DNA of 64,000 bases from positions 2,691,001 to 2,755,000 of the forward strand of contig NC_080051.1 in the NCBI RefSeq assembly GCF_026212465.1, in the 5' to 3' direction. The notes below the pieces were generated by a model. That model was given only the letters and a program-made list of their open reading frames with translations, did no database searches and was not told where the DNA came from. Source of the DNA: Amaranthus tricolor (lineage: Eukaryota; Streptophyta; Magnoliopsida; Caryophyllales; Amaranthaceae). The translations under genes and the position numbers were made by a program. Shown piece after piece: positions 24,469 through 39,023 of this stretch (position 1 is its first letter; each line of letters begins with the position of its first letter).

Positions 24469-26120
24469 GATCAATGATCAATGAAGAATGAACAAGGATC
24501 AATGGTCAATGACGAATGAATGATGAAGAATGAACAAGGATACATGATCAATGAAGAATGAACGATGAAGAATGAACAAGGATCAATGGTCAATGACGAA
24601 TGAACGATGAAGAATGAACAAGGATCAATGATCAATGAAGAATGAATGATGAAGAATGAACAAGGATCAATGATCAATGAAGAATGAACGATGAAGAATG
24701 AACAAGGATCAATGCTCAATGAAGAATGAACGATGAAGAATGAACAAGGATCAATGATCAATGAAGAATGAACGATGAAGAATGAACAACGATCAATGGT
24801 CAATGACGAATGAACGATGAAGAATGAACAAGGATCAATGATCAATGACGAATGAACGATGAAGAATGAACAAGGATCAATGATCAATGAAGAATGAACG
24901 ATGAAGAATGAACAAGGATCAATGGTCAATGACGAATGAACGATGAAGAATGAACAAGGATCAATGATCAAAGAAGAATGAACAATGAAGAATGAAAAAG
25001 GATCAATGATCAATGAAGAATGAACGATGAAGAATGAACAAGGATCAATGGTCAATGACGAATGAACGATGAAGAATGAACAAGGATCAATGATCAATGA
25101 AGAATGAACGATTAAGAATGAACAAGGATCAATGATCAATGAAGAATGAACGATGAAGAATGAACAAGGATCAATGATCAATGAAGAATGAACAAGGATC
25201 AATGATCAATAAAGAATGAACGATGAAGAATGAACAAGGATCAATGATCAATGACGAATGAACGATGAAGAATGAACAAAGATCAATGATCAATGAAGAA
25301 TGAACGATGAAGAATGAACAAGGATCAATGATCAATGAAGAATGAACGATGAAGAATGAAAAAGAATCAATGATCAATGAAGAATGACCGATGAAGAAAG
25401 AACAAGGATCAATGATCAATGAAGAATGAACGATGAAGAATGAACAAGGATCAATGATTAATGAAGAATGAACAAGGATCAATGGTCAATGACGAATGAA
25501 CGATGAAGAATGAACAAGGATACATGATCAATGAAGAATGAACGATGAAGAATGAACAAGGATCAATGGTCAATGACGAATGAACGATGAAGAATGAACA
25601 AGCATCAATGATCAATGAAGAATGAATGATGAAGAATGAACAAGGATCAATGATCAATGAAGAATGAACGATGAAGAATGAACAAGGATCAATGCTCAAT
25701 GAAGAATGAACGATGAAGAATGAACAAGGAACAATGATCAATGAAGAATGAACGATGAAGAATGAACAAGGATCAATGGTCAATGACGAATTTACGATGA
25801 AGAATGAACAAGGATCAATGATCAATGAAGAATGAACAAGGATCAATCATCAATGAAGAATGAACAATGAAGAATGAACAAGGATCAATGATCAATGACG
25901 AATGAACGATGAAGAATGAACAAGGATCAATGATCAATGAAGAATGAACGATGAATAATGAACAAGGATCAATGATCAATGAAGAATGAACGATGAAGAA
26001 TGAACAAGGATCAATGCTCAATGATGAATGAACGATGAAGAATGAACAAGGATCAATGATCAATTAAGAATGAACAAGGATCAATGATCAATGAAGAATG
26101 AACGATGAAGAATGAACAAG
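24469..26120 (+). repeat. Higher-order repeat copy 8 (1652 bp)
   Basis: Second member of the clean tandem pair. It carries a private GAACAACGATC variant near 24787 in the first section and is otherwise laid out exactly like its neighbour. Confidence 0.9.
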
Positions 26121-26442
26121 GATCAATGATCAATGAAGAATGAACAAGGATCAATGGTCAATCACGAATGAACGATGAAGAATGAACAAGGATACATGAT
26201 CAATGAAGAATGAACGATGAAGAATGAACAAGGATCAATGGTCAATGACGAATGAACGATGAAGAATGAACAAGGATCAATGATCAATGAAGAATTAATG
26301 ATGAAGAATGAACAAGGATCAATGATCAATGAAGAATGAACGATGAAGAATGAACAAGGATCAATGCTCAATGAAGAATGAACGATGAAGAATGAACAAG
26401 GATCAATGATCAATGAAGAATGAACGATGAAGAATGAACAAG

Positions 26443-28052
26443 GATCAATGATCAATGAAGAATGAACAAGGATCAATGGTCAATGACGAATGAATGATGA
26501 AGAATGAACAAGGATACATGATCAATGAAGAATGAACGATGAAGAATGAACAAGGATCAATGGTCAATGACGAATGAACGATGAAGAATGAACAAGGATC
26601 AATGATCAATGAAGAATGAATGATGAAGAATGAACAAGGATCAATGATCAATGAAGAATGAACGATGAAGAATGAACAAGGATCAATGCTCAATGAAGAA
26701 TGAACGATGAAGAATGAACAAGGATCAATGATCAATGAAGAATGAACGATGAAGAATGAACAAGGATCAATGGTCAATGACGAATGAACGATGAAGAATG
26801 AACAAGGATCAATGATCAATGACGAATGAACGATGAAGAATGAACAAGGATCAATGATCAATGAAGAATGAACGATGAAGAATGAACAAGGATCAATGGT
26901 CAATGACGATTGAACGATGAAGAATGAACAAGGATCAATGATCAAAGAAGAATGAACAATGAAGAATGAAAAAGGATCAATGATCAATGAAGAATGAACG
27001 ATGAAGAATGAACAAGGATCAATGGTCAATGACGAATGAACGATGAAGAATCAACAAGGATCAATGATCAATGAAGAATGAACGATTAAGAATGAACAAG
27101 GATCAATGATCAATGAAGAATGAACGATGAAGAATGAACAAGGATCAATGATCAATGAAGAATGAACAAGGATCAATGATCAATAAAGAATGAACGATGA
27201 AGAATGAACAAGGATCAATGATCAATGACGAATGAACGATGAAGAATGAACAAAGATCAATGATCAATGAAGAATGAACGATGAAGAATGAACAAGGATC
27301 AATGATCAATGAAGAATGAACGATGAAGAATGAAAAAGAATCAATGATCAATGAAGAATGACCGATGAAGAAAGAACAAGGATCAATGATCAATGAAGAA
27401 TGAACGATGAAGAATGAACAAGGATCAATGATTAATGAAGAATGAACAAGGATCAATGGTCAATGACGAATGAACGATGAAGAATGAACAAGGATACATG
27501 ATCAATGAAGAATGAACGATGAAGAATGAACAAGGATCAATGGTCAATGACGAATGAACGATGAAGAATGAACAAGCATCAATGATCAATGAAGAATGAA
27601 TGATGAAGAATGAACAAGGATCAATGATCAATGAAGAATGAACGATGAAGAATGAACAAGGATCAATGCTCAATGAAGAATGAACGATGAAGAATGAACA
27701 AGGATCAATGATCAATGAAGAATGAACGATGAAGAATGAACAAGGATCAATGGTCAATGACGAATTTACGATGAAGAATGAACAAGGATCAATGATCAAT
27801 GAAGAATGAACAAGGATCAATCATCAATGAAGAATGAACAATGAAGAATGAACAAGGATCAATGATCAATGACGAATGAACGATGAAGAATAAACAAGGA
27901 TCAATGATCAATGAAGAATCAACGATGAATAATGAACAAGGATCAATGATCAATGAAGAATGAACGATGAAGAATGAACAAGGATCAATGCTCAATGATG
28001 AATGAACGATGAAGAATGAACAAGGATCAATGATCAATTAAGAATGAACAAG
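26443..28052 (+). repeat. Higher-order repeat copy 9 (1610 bp)
   Basis: Sections of 700, 280, 364 and 266 bp: the last section lacks the 42-bp monomer that normally separates its two final 28-bp monomers, so two short monomers are adjacent near 28025-28080. A private GAATCAAC change near 27049 interrupts the minus-strand open frame. Related to the copy at 19709 at an offset of 6734 bp from the second section onward. Confidence 0.87.
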
Positions 28053-28890
28053 GATCAATGATCAATGAAGAATGAACAAGGATCAATGGTCAATGACGAA
28101 TGAACGATGAAGAATGAACAAGGATACATGATCAATGAAGAATGAACGATGAAGAATGAACAAGGATCAATGGTCAATGACGAATGAACGATGAAGAATG
28201 AACAAGGATCAATGATCAATGAAGAATTAATGATGAAGAATGAACAAGGATCAATGATCCATGAAGAATGAACGATGAAGAATGAACAAGGATCAATGCT
28301 CAATGAAGAATGAACGATGAAGAATGAACAAGGATCAATGATCAATGAAGAATGAACGATGAAGAATGAACAAGGATCAATGGTCAATGACGAATGAACG
28401 ATGAAGAATGAACAAGGATCAATGATCAATGAAGAACGAACGATGAAGAATGAACAAGGATCAATGATCAATGAAGAATGAGCGATGAAGAATGAATAAG
28501 GAGTAATGGTCAATGACGAATGAACGATGAAGTATGAACAAGGATCAATGATTAATGACGAATGAACGATGAAGAATGAACAAGGATCAATGATCAATGA
28601 AGAATGAACGATGAAGAATGAACAAGGATCAATGATCAATGAAGAATGAACAATGAAAAATGAACAAGGATTAATGGTCAATGACGAATGAACGATGAAG
28701 AATGAACAAGGATCAATGATCAATGAAAAATGAACGATGAAGAATGAACAAGGATCAATGATCAATGAAGAATGAACGATGAAGAATGAACAAGGATTAA
28801 TGGTCAATGACAAATGAACGATGAAGAATGAACAAGGATCAATGATCAATGAAGAATGAACAATGAAGAATGAACGATGAAGAATGAACA
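28053..28890 (+). repeat. GAGTAATGG/GAAGTATG marker block, copy 3
   Basis: Matches the copies at 15425 and 21361 through the GAGTAATGG marker (28499) and beyond, with private changes such as GAACGAACG near 28436 and GAATGAACG where the others have GAATGAGCG near 28605. It ends the ordered 9-28 kb domain. Confidence 0.85.
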
Positions 28891-29186
28891 AGGATTAATG
28901 GTCAATGACGAATGAACGATGAAAAATGAACTAGGATCAATGATAAATGAAGAATGAATGATGAAGAATGAACAAGGATTAATGGTCAATGACGAATAAA
29001 CGATGAAGAATGAACAAGGATCAATGGTCAATGACGAATGAACGATGAAGAATGAACAAGGATCAATGATCAAAGAAGAATGAACGATGAAGAATGAACA
29101 AGGATTAATGGTCAATGACGAATGAACGATGAAGAATGAACAAGGATCAATGATCAATGAAGAATGAAGGATTAAGAAAGAACAAG

Positions 29187-29235
29187 GATCAATTATAATT
29201 GAAGAATGAACAAGGATCGATGAAGAATGAACAAG
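29187..29235 (+). repeat. Junction of a 28-bp and a 21-bp monomer (copy 2)
   Basis: Same compound unit as at 5772-5820, including the TATAATT heptad; here the 21-bp unit begins GATCGAT instead of GATCAAT. The 21-bp unit moves the 14-bp register by 7, and the distance arithmetic across it fits exactly. Confidence 0.88.
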
Positions 29236-30537
29236 GATCAATGGTCAATGACGAATGAACGATGAAGAATGAACAAGGATCAATGATCAAAGAAGAATGA
29301 ACGATGAAGAATGAACAAGGATCAATGGCCAATGACGAATGAACGATGAAGAATGAACAAGGATCAATGATCAATGAAGAATGAACGATGAAGAATGAAA
29401 AAGGATCAATGTTCAATGAAGAATGAACGATGAAGAATGAACAAGGATCAATGATCAATGAAGAATGAACGATGAAGAATGAACAAGGATCAATGATCAA
29501 TGTCGAATGAACGATGAAGAATGAACAAGGATCAATGGTCAATGATGAATGAACGATGAAGAATGAACAAGGATCAATGATCAATGAAGAATGAACGATG
29601 AAGAATGAACAAGGATCAATGATCAATGAAGAATGAGCGATGAAGAATGAACAAGGATCAATGATCAATGAAGAATGAACAATGAAAAATGAACAAGGGT
29701 TAATGGTCAATGACAAATGAACGATGAAGAATGAACAAGGATCAATGATCAATGAAAAATGAACGATGAAGAATGAACAAGGATCAATGATCAATGAAGA
29801 ATGAACGATGAAGAATGAACAAGGATTAATGGTCAATGACGAATGAACGATGAAGAATGAACAAGGATCAATGATCAATGACGAATGAACGATGAAGAAT
29901 GAACAAGGATTAATGATCAATGAAGAATAAGCGATGAAGAATGAACAAGGATCAATGATCAATGAAGAATGAACGATGAAAAATGAACAAGGATTAATGT
30001 TCAATGACGAATGAACGATGAAGAATGAACAAGGATCAATGATCAATGACGAATGAACGATGAAGAATGAACAAGGATCAATGATCAATGAAAAATGAAC
30101 GATGAAGAATGAACAAGGATCAATGATCAATGAAGAATGAACGATGAAGAATGAACAAGGATTAATGGTCAATGACGAATGAACGATGAAGAATGAACAA
30201 GGATCAATGATCAATGAAGAATGAATGATGAAGAATGAACAAGGATTAATGGTCAATGACGAATGAACCATGAAGAATAAACAAGGATCAATGGTCAATG
30301 ACGAATGAACGATGAAGAATGAACAAGGATCAATGATCAAAGAAGAATGAACGATGAAGAATGAACAAGGATTAATGGTCAATGACGAAAGAACGATGAA
30401 GAATGAACAAGGATCAATGATCAATGAAGAATAAACGATTAAGAATGAACAAGGATCAATGATCAATGAAGAATGAACAAGGATCAATGATCAATGAAGA
30501 ATGAAAAAGGATCAATGATCAATGAAGAATGAACAAG
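29236..30537 (+). repeat. Mosaic block related to 5.8-7.2 kb
   Basis: Follows the 28+21-bp junction and carries the same ordered marker run as the 5.8-7.2 kb block. It ends in three consecutive 28-bp monomers starting at 30454, 30482 and 30510, the longest run of short monomers I found. Private variants include GGCCAATG near 29328 and GAACCATG near 30267. Confidence 0.82.
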
Positions 30538-30628
30538 GATCAATGGTCAATGACGATTGAACGATGAAGAATGAACAAGGATCAATGATCAAAGAAGAAT
30601 GAACGATGAAGAATGAACAACGATCAAT

Positions 30629-31376
30629 GGTCAATGACGAATGAACGATGAAGAATGAACAAGGATAATTAACAATGAAGAATGAACGATGAAGAATGAA
30701 AAAGGATCAAAATTTAATGAAGAATGAACGATGAAGAATGAACAAGGATCAATGATCAATGAAGAATGAACGATGAAGAATGAACAAGGATCAATGATCA
30801 ATGACGAATGAATGATGAAGAATGAACAAGGATCAATGGTCAATGACGAATGAATGATGAAGAATGAACAAGGATCAATGATCAATGAAGAATGAACGAT
30901 GAAGAATGAACAAGGATCAATGATTAATGAAAAATGAACGATGAAGAATGAACAAGGATCAATGATCAATGAAGAATGAACGATGAAGAATGAACAAGGA
31001 TCAATGGTCAATGACGAATGAACGATGAAGAATGAACAAGGATCAATGATCAATGAAGAATGAACGATGAAGAATGAACAAGGATCAATGATCAATGAAG
31101 AATGAACGATGAAGAATGAACAAGGATCAATGGTCAATGACGAATGAACGAAGAAGAATGAACAAGGATCAATGATCAAAGAAGAATGAACACTGAAGAA
31201 TGAAAAAGGATCAATGATCAATGAAGAATGAACGATGAAGAATGAACAAGGATCAATGGTCAATGACGAATGAACGATGAAGAATGAACAAGGATCAATG
31301 ATGAATGAAGAATGAACGATTAAGAATGAACAAGGATCAATGATCAATGAAGAATGAACGATGAAGAATGAACAAG
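30629..31376 (+). repeat. AAATTTAATG-marked block (third copy, older marker form)
   Basis: Contains GATCAAAATTTAATG at 30705 and GAACGAAGAAG near 31146, matching 8313-9180. Six later copies carry the derived AAATTCAATG form. A private CACTGAAG change lies near 31191. Confidence 0.85.
30664..30704 (+). other. 41-bp monomer with a 1-bp deletion
   Basis: The first two heptads read GATAATTAACAAT, 13 bases where 14 are expected, giving a 41-bp monomer. The offset from the 28-bp run at 30538 to the marker at 30705 is 167 = 14 x 12 - 1, which confirms the loss. No other copy seen carries it. Confidence 0.85.
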
Positions 31377-32328
31377 GATCAATGATCAATGAAGAATGAA
31401 CAAGGATCAATGATCAATAAAGAATGAACGATGAAGAATGAACAAGGATCAATGATCAATGACGAATGAACGATGAAGAATGAACAAAGATCAATGATCA
31501 ATGAAGAATGAACGATGAAGAATGAACAAGGATCAATGATCAATGAAGAATGAACGATGAAGAATGAACAAGAATCAATGATCAATGAAGAATGACCGAT
31601 GAAGAAAGAACAAGGATCAATGATCAATGAAGAATGAACGATGAAGAATGAACAAGGATCAATGATTAATGAAGAATGAACAAGGATCAATGGTCAATGA
31701 CGAATGAACGATGAAGAATGAACAAGGATACATGATCAATGAAGAATGAACGATGAAGAATGAACAAGGATCAATGGTCAATGACGAATGAACGATGAAG
31801 AATGAACAAGCATCAATGATCAATGAAGAATGAATGATGAAGAATGAACAAGGATCAATGATCAATGAAGAATGAACGATGAAGAATGAACAAGGATCAA
31901 TGCTCAATGAAGAATGAACGATGAAGAATGAACAAGGATCAATGATCAATGAAGAATGAACGATGAAGAATGAACAAGGATCAATGGTCAATGACGAATT
32001 TACGATGAAGAATGAACAAGGATCAATGATCAATGAAGAATGAACAAGGATCAATCATCAATGAAGAATGAACGATGAAGAATGAACAAGAATCAATGAT
32101 CAATGACGAATGAACGATGAAGAATGAACAAGGATCAATGATCAATGAAGAATGAACGATGAATAATGAACAAGGATCAATGATCAATGAAGAATGAACG
32201 ATGAAGAATGAACAAGGATCAATGGTCAATGGTGAATGAACGATGAAGAATGAACAAGGATCAATGATCAATTAAGAATGAACAAGGATCAATGATCAAT
32301 GAAGAATGAACGATGAAGAATGAACAAG
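31377..32328 (+). repeat. Partial higher-order repeat (952 bp, last three sections)
   Basis: Sections of 280, 364 and 308 bp in normal order without the 700-bp first section, which is replaced by the preceding AAATTTAATG block. Section starts are 31377, 31657 and 32021. Confidence 0.88.
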
Positions 32329-33980
32329 GATCAATGATCAATGAAGAATGAACAAGGATCAATGGTCAATGACGAATGAACGATGAAGAATGAACAAGGA
32401 TACATGATCAATGAAGAATGAACGATGAAGAATGAACAAGGATCAATGGTCAATGACGAATGAACGATGAAGAATGAACAAGGATCAATGATCAATGAAG
32501 AATGAATGATGAAGAATGAACAAGGATCAATGATCATCGAAGAATGAACGATGAAGAATGAACAAGGATCAATGCTCAATGAAGAATGAACGTTGAAGAA
32601 TGAACAAGGATCAATGATCAATGAAGAATGAACGATGAAGAATGAACAAGGATCAATGGTCAATGACGAATGAACGATGAAGAATGAACAAGGATCAATG
32701 ATCAATGAAGGATGAACGATGAAGAATGAACAAGGATCAATGATCAATGAAGAATGAACGATGAAGAATGAACAAGGATCAATGGTCAATGACGAATGAA
32801 CGATGAAGAATGAACAAGGATCAATGATCAAAGAAGAATGAACAAAGAAGAATGAAAAAGGATCAATGATCAATGAAGAATGAACGATGAAGAATGAACA
32901 AGGATCAATGGTCAATGACGACTGAACGATGAAGAATGAACAAGGATCAATGATCAATGAAGAATGAACGATTAAGAATGAACAAGGATCAATGATCAAT
33001 GAAGAATGAACGATGAAGAATGAACAAGGATCAATGATCAATGAAGAATGAACAAGGATCAATGATCAATAAAGAATGAACGATGAAGAATGAACAAGGA
33101 TCAATGATCAATGACGAATGAACGATGAAGAATGAACAAAGATCAATGATCAATGAAGAATGAACGATGAAGAATGAACAAGGATCAATGATCAATGAAG
33201 AATGAACGATGAAGAATGAACAAGCTTCAATGATCAATGAAGAATGACCGATGAAGAAAGAACAAGGATCAATGATCAATGAAGAATGAACGATGAAGAA
33301 TGAACAAGGATCAATGATTAATGAAGAATGAACAAGGATCAATGGTCAATGACGAATGAACGATGAAGAATGAACAAGGATACATGATCAATGAAGAATG
33401 AACGATGAAGAATGAACAAGGATCAATGGTCAATGACGAATGAACGATGAAGAATGAACAAGCATCAATGATCAATGAAGAATGAATGATGAAGAATGAA
33501 CAAGGATCAATGATCAATGAAGAATGAACGATGAAGAATGAACAAGGATCAATGCTCAATGAAGAATGAACGATGAAGAATGAACAAGGATCAATGATCA
33601 ATGAAGAATGAACGATGAAGAATGAACAAGGATCAATGGTCAATGACGAATTTACGATGAAGAATGAACAAGGATCAATGATCAATGAAGAATGAACAAG
33701 GATCAATCATCAATGAAGAATGAACGATGAAGAATGAACAAGGATCAATGATCAATGACGAATGAACGATGAAGAATGAACAAGGATAAATGATCAATGA
33801 AGAATGAACGATAAATAATGAACAAGGATCAATGATCAATGAAGAATGAACGATGAAGAATGAACAAGGATCAATGCTCAATGATGAATGAACGATGAAG
33901 AATGAACAAGGATCAATGATCAATTAAGAATGAACAAGGATCAATGATCAATGAAGAATGAACGATGAAGAATGAACAAG
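32329..33980 (+). repeat. Higher-order repeat copy 10 (1652 bp, most diverged full copy)
   Basis: Full length, with more private substitutions than other full copies: GATCATCG near 32533, GAACGTTGAAG near 32590, GAAGGATG near 32708, GAACAAAGAAG near 32840, GACGACTG near 32918 and AAGCTT at 33222-33227. Its layout is unchanged, so base substitution and length homogenisation are uncoupled here. Confidence 0.9.
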
Positions 33981-35632
33981 GATCAATGATCAATGAAGAA
34001 TGAACAAGGATCAATGGTCAATGACGAATGAACGATGAAGAATGAACAAGGATACATGATCAATGAAGAATGAACGATGAAGAATGAACAAGGATCAATG
34101 GTCAATGACGAATGAACGATGAAGAATGAACAAGGATCAATGATCAATGAAGAATGAATGATGAAGAATGAACAAGGATCAATGATCAATGAAGAATGAA
34201 CGATGAAGAATGAACAAGGATCAATGCTCAATGAAGAATGAACGATGAAGAATGAACAAGGATCAATGATCAATGAAGAATGAACGATGAAGAATGAACA
34301 AGGATCAATGGTCAATGACGAATGAACGATGAAGAATGAACAAGGATCAATGATCAATGAAGAATGAACGATGAAGAATGAACAAGGATCAATGATCAAT
34401 GAAGAATGAACGATGAAGAATGAACAAGGATCAATGGTCAATGACGAATGAACGATGAAGAATGAACAAGGATCAATGATCAAAGAAGAATGAACAATGA
34501 AGAATGAAAAAGGATCAATGATCAATGAAGAATGAACGATGAAGAATGAACAAGGATCAATGGTCAATGACGAATGAACGATGAAGAATGAACAAGGATC
34601 AATGATCAATGAAGAATGAACGATTAAGAATGAACAAGGATCAATGATCAATGAAGAATGAACGATGAAGAATGAACAAGGATCAATGATCAATGAAGAA
34701 TGAACAAGGATCAATGATCAATAAAGAATGAACGATGAAGAATGAACAAGGATCAATGATCAATGACGAATGAACGATGAAGAATGAACAAAGATCAATG
34801 ATCAATGAAGAATGAACGAGGAAGAATGAACAAGGATCAATGATCAATGAAGAATGAACGATGAAGAATGAACAAGAATCAATGATCAATGAAGAATGAC
34901 CGATGAAAAAAGAACAAGGATCAATGATCAATGAAGAATGAACGATGAAGAATGAACAAGGATCAATGATTAATGAAGAATGAACAAGGATCAATGGTCA
35001 ATGACGAATGAACGATGAAGAATGAACAAGGATACATGATCAATGAAGAATGAACGATGAAGAATGAACAAGGATCAATGGTCAATGACGAATGAACGAT
35101 GAAGAATGAACAAGCATCAATGATCAATGAAGAATGAATGATGAAGAATGAACAAGGATCAATGATCAATGAAGAATGAACGATGAAGAATGAACAAGGA
35201 TCAATGCTTAATGAAGAATGAACGATGAAGAATGAACAAGGATCAATGATCAATGAAGAATGAACGATGAAGAATGAACAAGGATCAATGGTCAATGACG
35301 AATTTATGATGAAGAATGAACAAGGATGAATGATCAATGAAGAATGAACAAGGATCAATCATCAATGAAGAATGAACGATGAAGAATGAACAAGGATCAA
35401 TGATCAATGACGAATGAACGATGAAGAATGAACAAGGATCAATGATCAATGAAGAATGAACGATAAATAATGAACAAGGATCAATGATCAATGAAGAATG
35501 AACGATGAAGAATGAACAAGGATCAATGCTCAATGATGAATGAACGATGAAGAATGAACAAGGATCAATGATCAATTAAGAATGAACAAGGATCAATGAT
35601 CAATGAAGAATGAACGATGAAGAATGAACAAG
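33981..35632 (+). repeat. Higher-order repeat copy 11 (1652 bp)
   Basis: Full copy directly following the previous one. Its third 28-bp boundary reads GATGAATG near 35325, which removes the usual minus-strand stop there. GAATTTATGATG near 35301 replaces the TTTACG variant. Confidence 0.9.
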
Positions 35633-36839
35633 GATCAATGATCAATGAAGAATGAACAAGGATCAATGGTCAATGACGAATGAACGATGAAGAATGAACA
35701 AGGATACATGATCAATGAAGAATGAACGATGAAGAATGAACAAGGATCAATGGTCAATGACGAATGAACGATGAAGAATGAACAAGGATCAATGATCAAT
35801 GAAGAATGAATGATGAAGAATGAACAAGGATCAATGATCAATGAAGAATGAACGATGAAGAATGAACAAGGATCAATGCTCAATGAAGAATGAACGATGA
35901 AGAATGAACAAGGATCAATGATCAATGAAGAATGAACGATGAAGAATGAACAAGGATCAATGGTCAATGACGAATGAACGATGAAGAATGAACAAGGATC
36001 AATGATCAATGAAGAATGAACGATGAAGAATGAACAAGGATCAATGATCAATGAAGAATGAACGATGAAGAATGAACAAGGATCAATGGTCAATGACGAA
36101 TGAACGATGAAGAATGAACAAGGATCAATGATCAAAGAAGAATGAACAATGAAGAATGAAAAAGGATCAATGATCAATGAAGAATGAACGATGAAGAATG
36201 AACAAGGATCAATGGTCAATGACGAATGAACGATGAAGAATGAACAAGGATCAATGATCAATGAAGAATGAACGATGAAGAATGAACATCGATCAATGAT
36301 CAGTGAAGAATGAACGATGAAGAATGAACAAGGATCAATGATCAATGAAGAATGAACGTTGAAGAATAAACAAGTATCAATGATCAATGAAGAATGAGCG
36401 ATGAAGAATGAACAAGGATCAATGATCAATGAAGAATGAACAATGAAAAATGAACAAGGGTTAATGGTCAATGACAAATGAACGATGAAGAATGAACAAG
36501 GATCAATGATCAATGAAAAATGAATGATGAAGAATGAACAAGGATCAATGATCAATGAAGAATGAACGATGAAGAATGAACAAGGATTAATGGTCAATGA
36601 CGAATGAACGATGAAGAATGAACAAGGATCAATGATCAATGACGAATGAACGATGAAGAATGAACAAGGATCAATGATCAATGAAGAATGAGCGATGAAG
36701 AATGAACAAGGATCAATGATCAATGAAGAATGAACGATGAAAAATGAACAAGGATTAATGTTCAATGACGAATGAACGATGAAGAATGAACAAGGATCAA
36801 TGATCAATGAAAAATGAACGATGAAGAATAAACAAGGAT
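35633..36839 (+). repeat. Higher-order first section fused to mosaic block
   Basis: The first 600 bp or so follow the 700-bp section of the higher-order repeat, then switch near 36285 (GAACATCGATC ... GATCAGTG) to the GGGTTAATGG/GAATAAACAAGTATC series of the mosaic family. Because no 28-bp monomer intervenes, this gives the longest open minus-strand frame in the window (460 codons). Confidence 0.83.
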
Positions 36840-39023
36840 CAATGATCAATGAAGAATGAACGATGAAGAATGAACAAGGATTAATGGTCAGTGACGAATG
36901 AACGATGAAGAATGAACAAGGATCAATGATCAATGAAGAATGAACGATGAAGAATGAACAAGGATCAATAATCAATGAAGAATGAACGATAAAGAATGAA
37001 CGATGAAGGATGAACAAGGATCAATGATCAATGAAGAATGAACGATGAAGAATGAACAAGGATTAATGGTCAATGACGAATGAACGATGAAGAATGAACA
37101 AGGATCAATGATCAATGAAGAATGAATGATGAAGAATGAACAAGGATTAATGGTCAATGACGAATGAACGATGAAGAATAAACAAGGATCAATGGTCAAT
37201 GACGAATGAACGATGAAGAATGAACAAGGATCAATGATCAAAGAAGAATGAACGATGAAGAATGAACAAGGATTAATGGTCAATGACGAATGAACGATGA
37301 AGAATGAACAAGGATCAATGATCAATGAAGAATAAACGATTAAGAATGAACAAGGATCAATGATCAATGAAGAATGAACAAGGATCAATGATCAATGAAG
37401 AATGAACGATGAAGAATGAACAAGGATTAATGATCAATGAAGAATGAACAAGGATCAATGGTCAATGACGATTGAACGATGAAGAATGAACAAGGATCAA
37501 TGATCAAAGAAGAATGAACGATGAAGAATGAACAACGATCAATGGTCAATGACGAATGAACGATGAAGAATGAACAAGGATCAATGATCAATGAAGAATG
37601 AACGATGAAGAATGAAAAAGGATCAAAATTCAATGAAGAATGAACGATGAAGAATGAACAAGGATCAATGATCAATGAAGAATGAACGATGAAGAATGAA
37701 CAAGGATCAATGATCAATGACGAATGAATGATGAAGAATGAACAAGGATCAATGGTCAATGACGAATGAATGATGAAGAATGAACAAGGATCAATGATCA
37801 ATGAAGAATGAACGATGAAGAATGAACAAGGATCAATGATTAATGAAAAATGAACGATGAAGAATGAACAAGGATCAATGATCAATGAAGAATGAACGAT
37901 GAAGAATGAACAAGGATCAATGGTCAATGACGAATGAACGATGAAGAATGAACAAGGATCAATGATCAATGAGGAATGAACGATGAAGAATGAACAAGGA
38001 TCAATGATCAATCAAGAATGAACGATGAAGAATGAACAAGGATCAATGGTCAATGACGAATGAACGAAGAAGAATGAACAAGGATCAATGATCAAAGAAG
38101 AATGAACAATGAAGAATGAAAAAGGATCAATGATCAATGAAGAATGAACGATGAAGAATGAACAAGGATCAATGGTCAATGACGAATGAACGATGAAGAA
38201 TGAACAAGGATCAATGATCAATGAAGAATGAACGATTAAGAATGAACAAGGATCAATGATCAATGAAGAATGAACGATGAAGAATGAACAAGGATCAATG
38301 ATCAATGAAGAATGAACAAGGATCAATGATCAATAAAGAATGAACGATGAAGAATGAACAAGGATCAATGATCAATGACGAATGAACGATGAAGAATGAA
38401 CAAAGATCAATGATCAATGAAGAATGAACGATGAAGAATGAACAAGGATCAATGATCAATGAAGAATGAACGATGAAGAATGAACAAGAATCAATGATCA
38501 ATGAAGAATGACCGATGAAGAAAGAACAAGGATCAATGATCAATGAAGAATGAACGATGAAGAATGAACAAGGATCAATGATTAATGAAGAATGAACAAG
38601 GATCAATGGTCAATGACGAATGAACGATGAAGAATGAACAAGGATACATGATCAATGAAGAATGAACGATGAAGAATGAACAAGGATCAATGGTCAATGA
38701 CGAATGAACGATGAAGAATGAACAAGCATCAATGATCAATGAAGAATGAACGATGAAGAATGAACAAGGATCAATGGTCAATGACGAATGAACGATGAAG
38801 AATGAACAAGGATCAATGATCAAAGAAGAATGAACAATGAAGAATGAAAAAGGATCAATGATCAATGAAGAATGAACGATGAAGAATGAACAAGGATCAA
38901 TGGTCAATGACGAATGAACGATGAAGAATGAACAAGGATCAATGATCAATGAAGAATGAACGATGAAGAATGAACATCGATCAATGATCAGTGAAGAATG
39001 AACGATGAAGAATGAACAAGGAT
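36840..39023 (+). repeat. 2184-bp tandem duplication, copy 1
   Basis: Offset to copy 2 is 2184 = 52 x 42. Shared ordered markers are the 56-bp monomer (36963), GAATAAACGATTAAG, GATCAAAATTCAATG (37621), GAGGAATG, CAATCAAG (near 38010) and a partial higher-order repeat. The match begins near 36840, just after a GAATAAAC/GAATGAAC difference. Confidence 0.83.

Noticed and set aside
30454..30537. Mobile-element insertion or target-site scar at the run of three 28-bp monomers
   Set aside because: The run contains only standard heptads, with no terminal inverted repeats or foreign sequence; 14-mer loss explains it.
35635..37017. A 460-codon minus-strand frame (and many others) as a real repeat protein
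   Set aside because: It is the stop-free third frame of a 42-bp period, begins and ends inside ordinary monomers, has no unique sequence, and neighbouring copies are broken by 28-bp monomers. It is longer than the others only because a short monomer is missing in that stretch.
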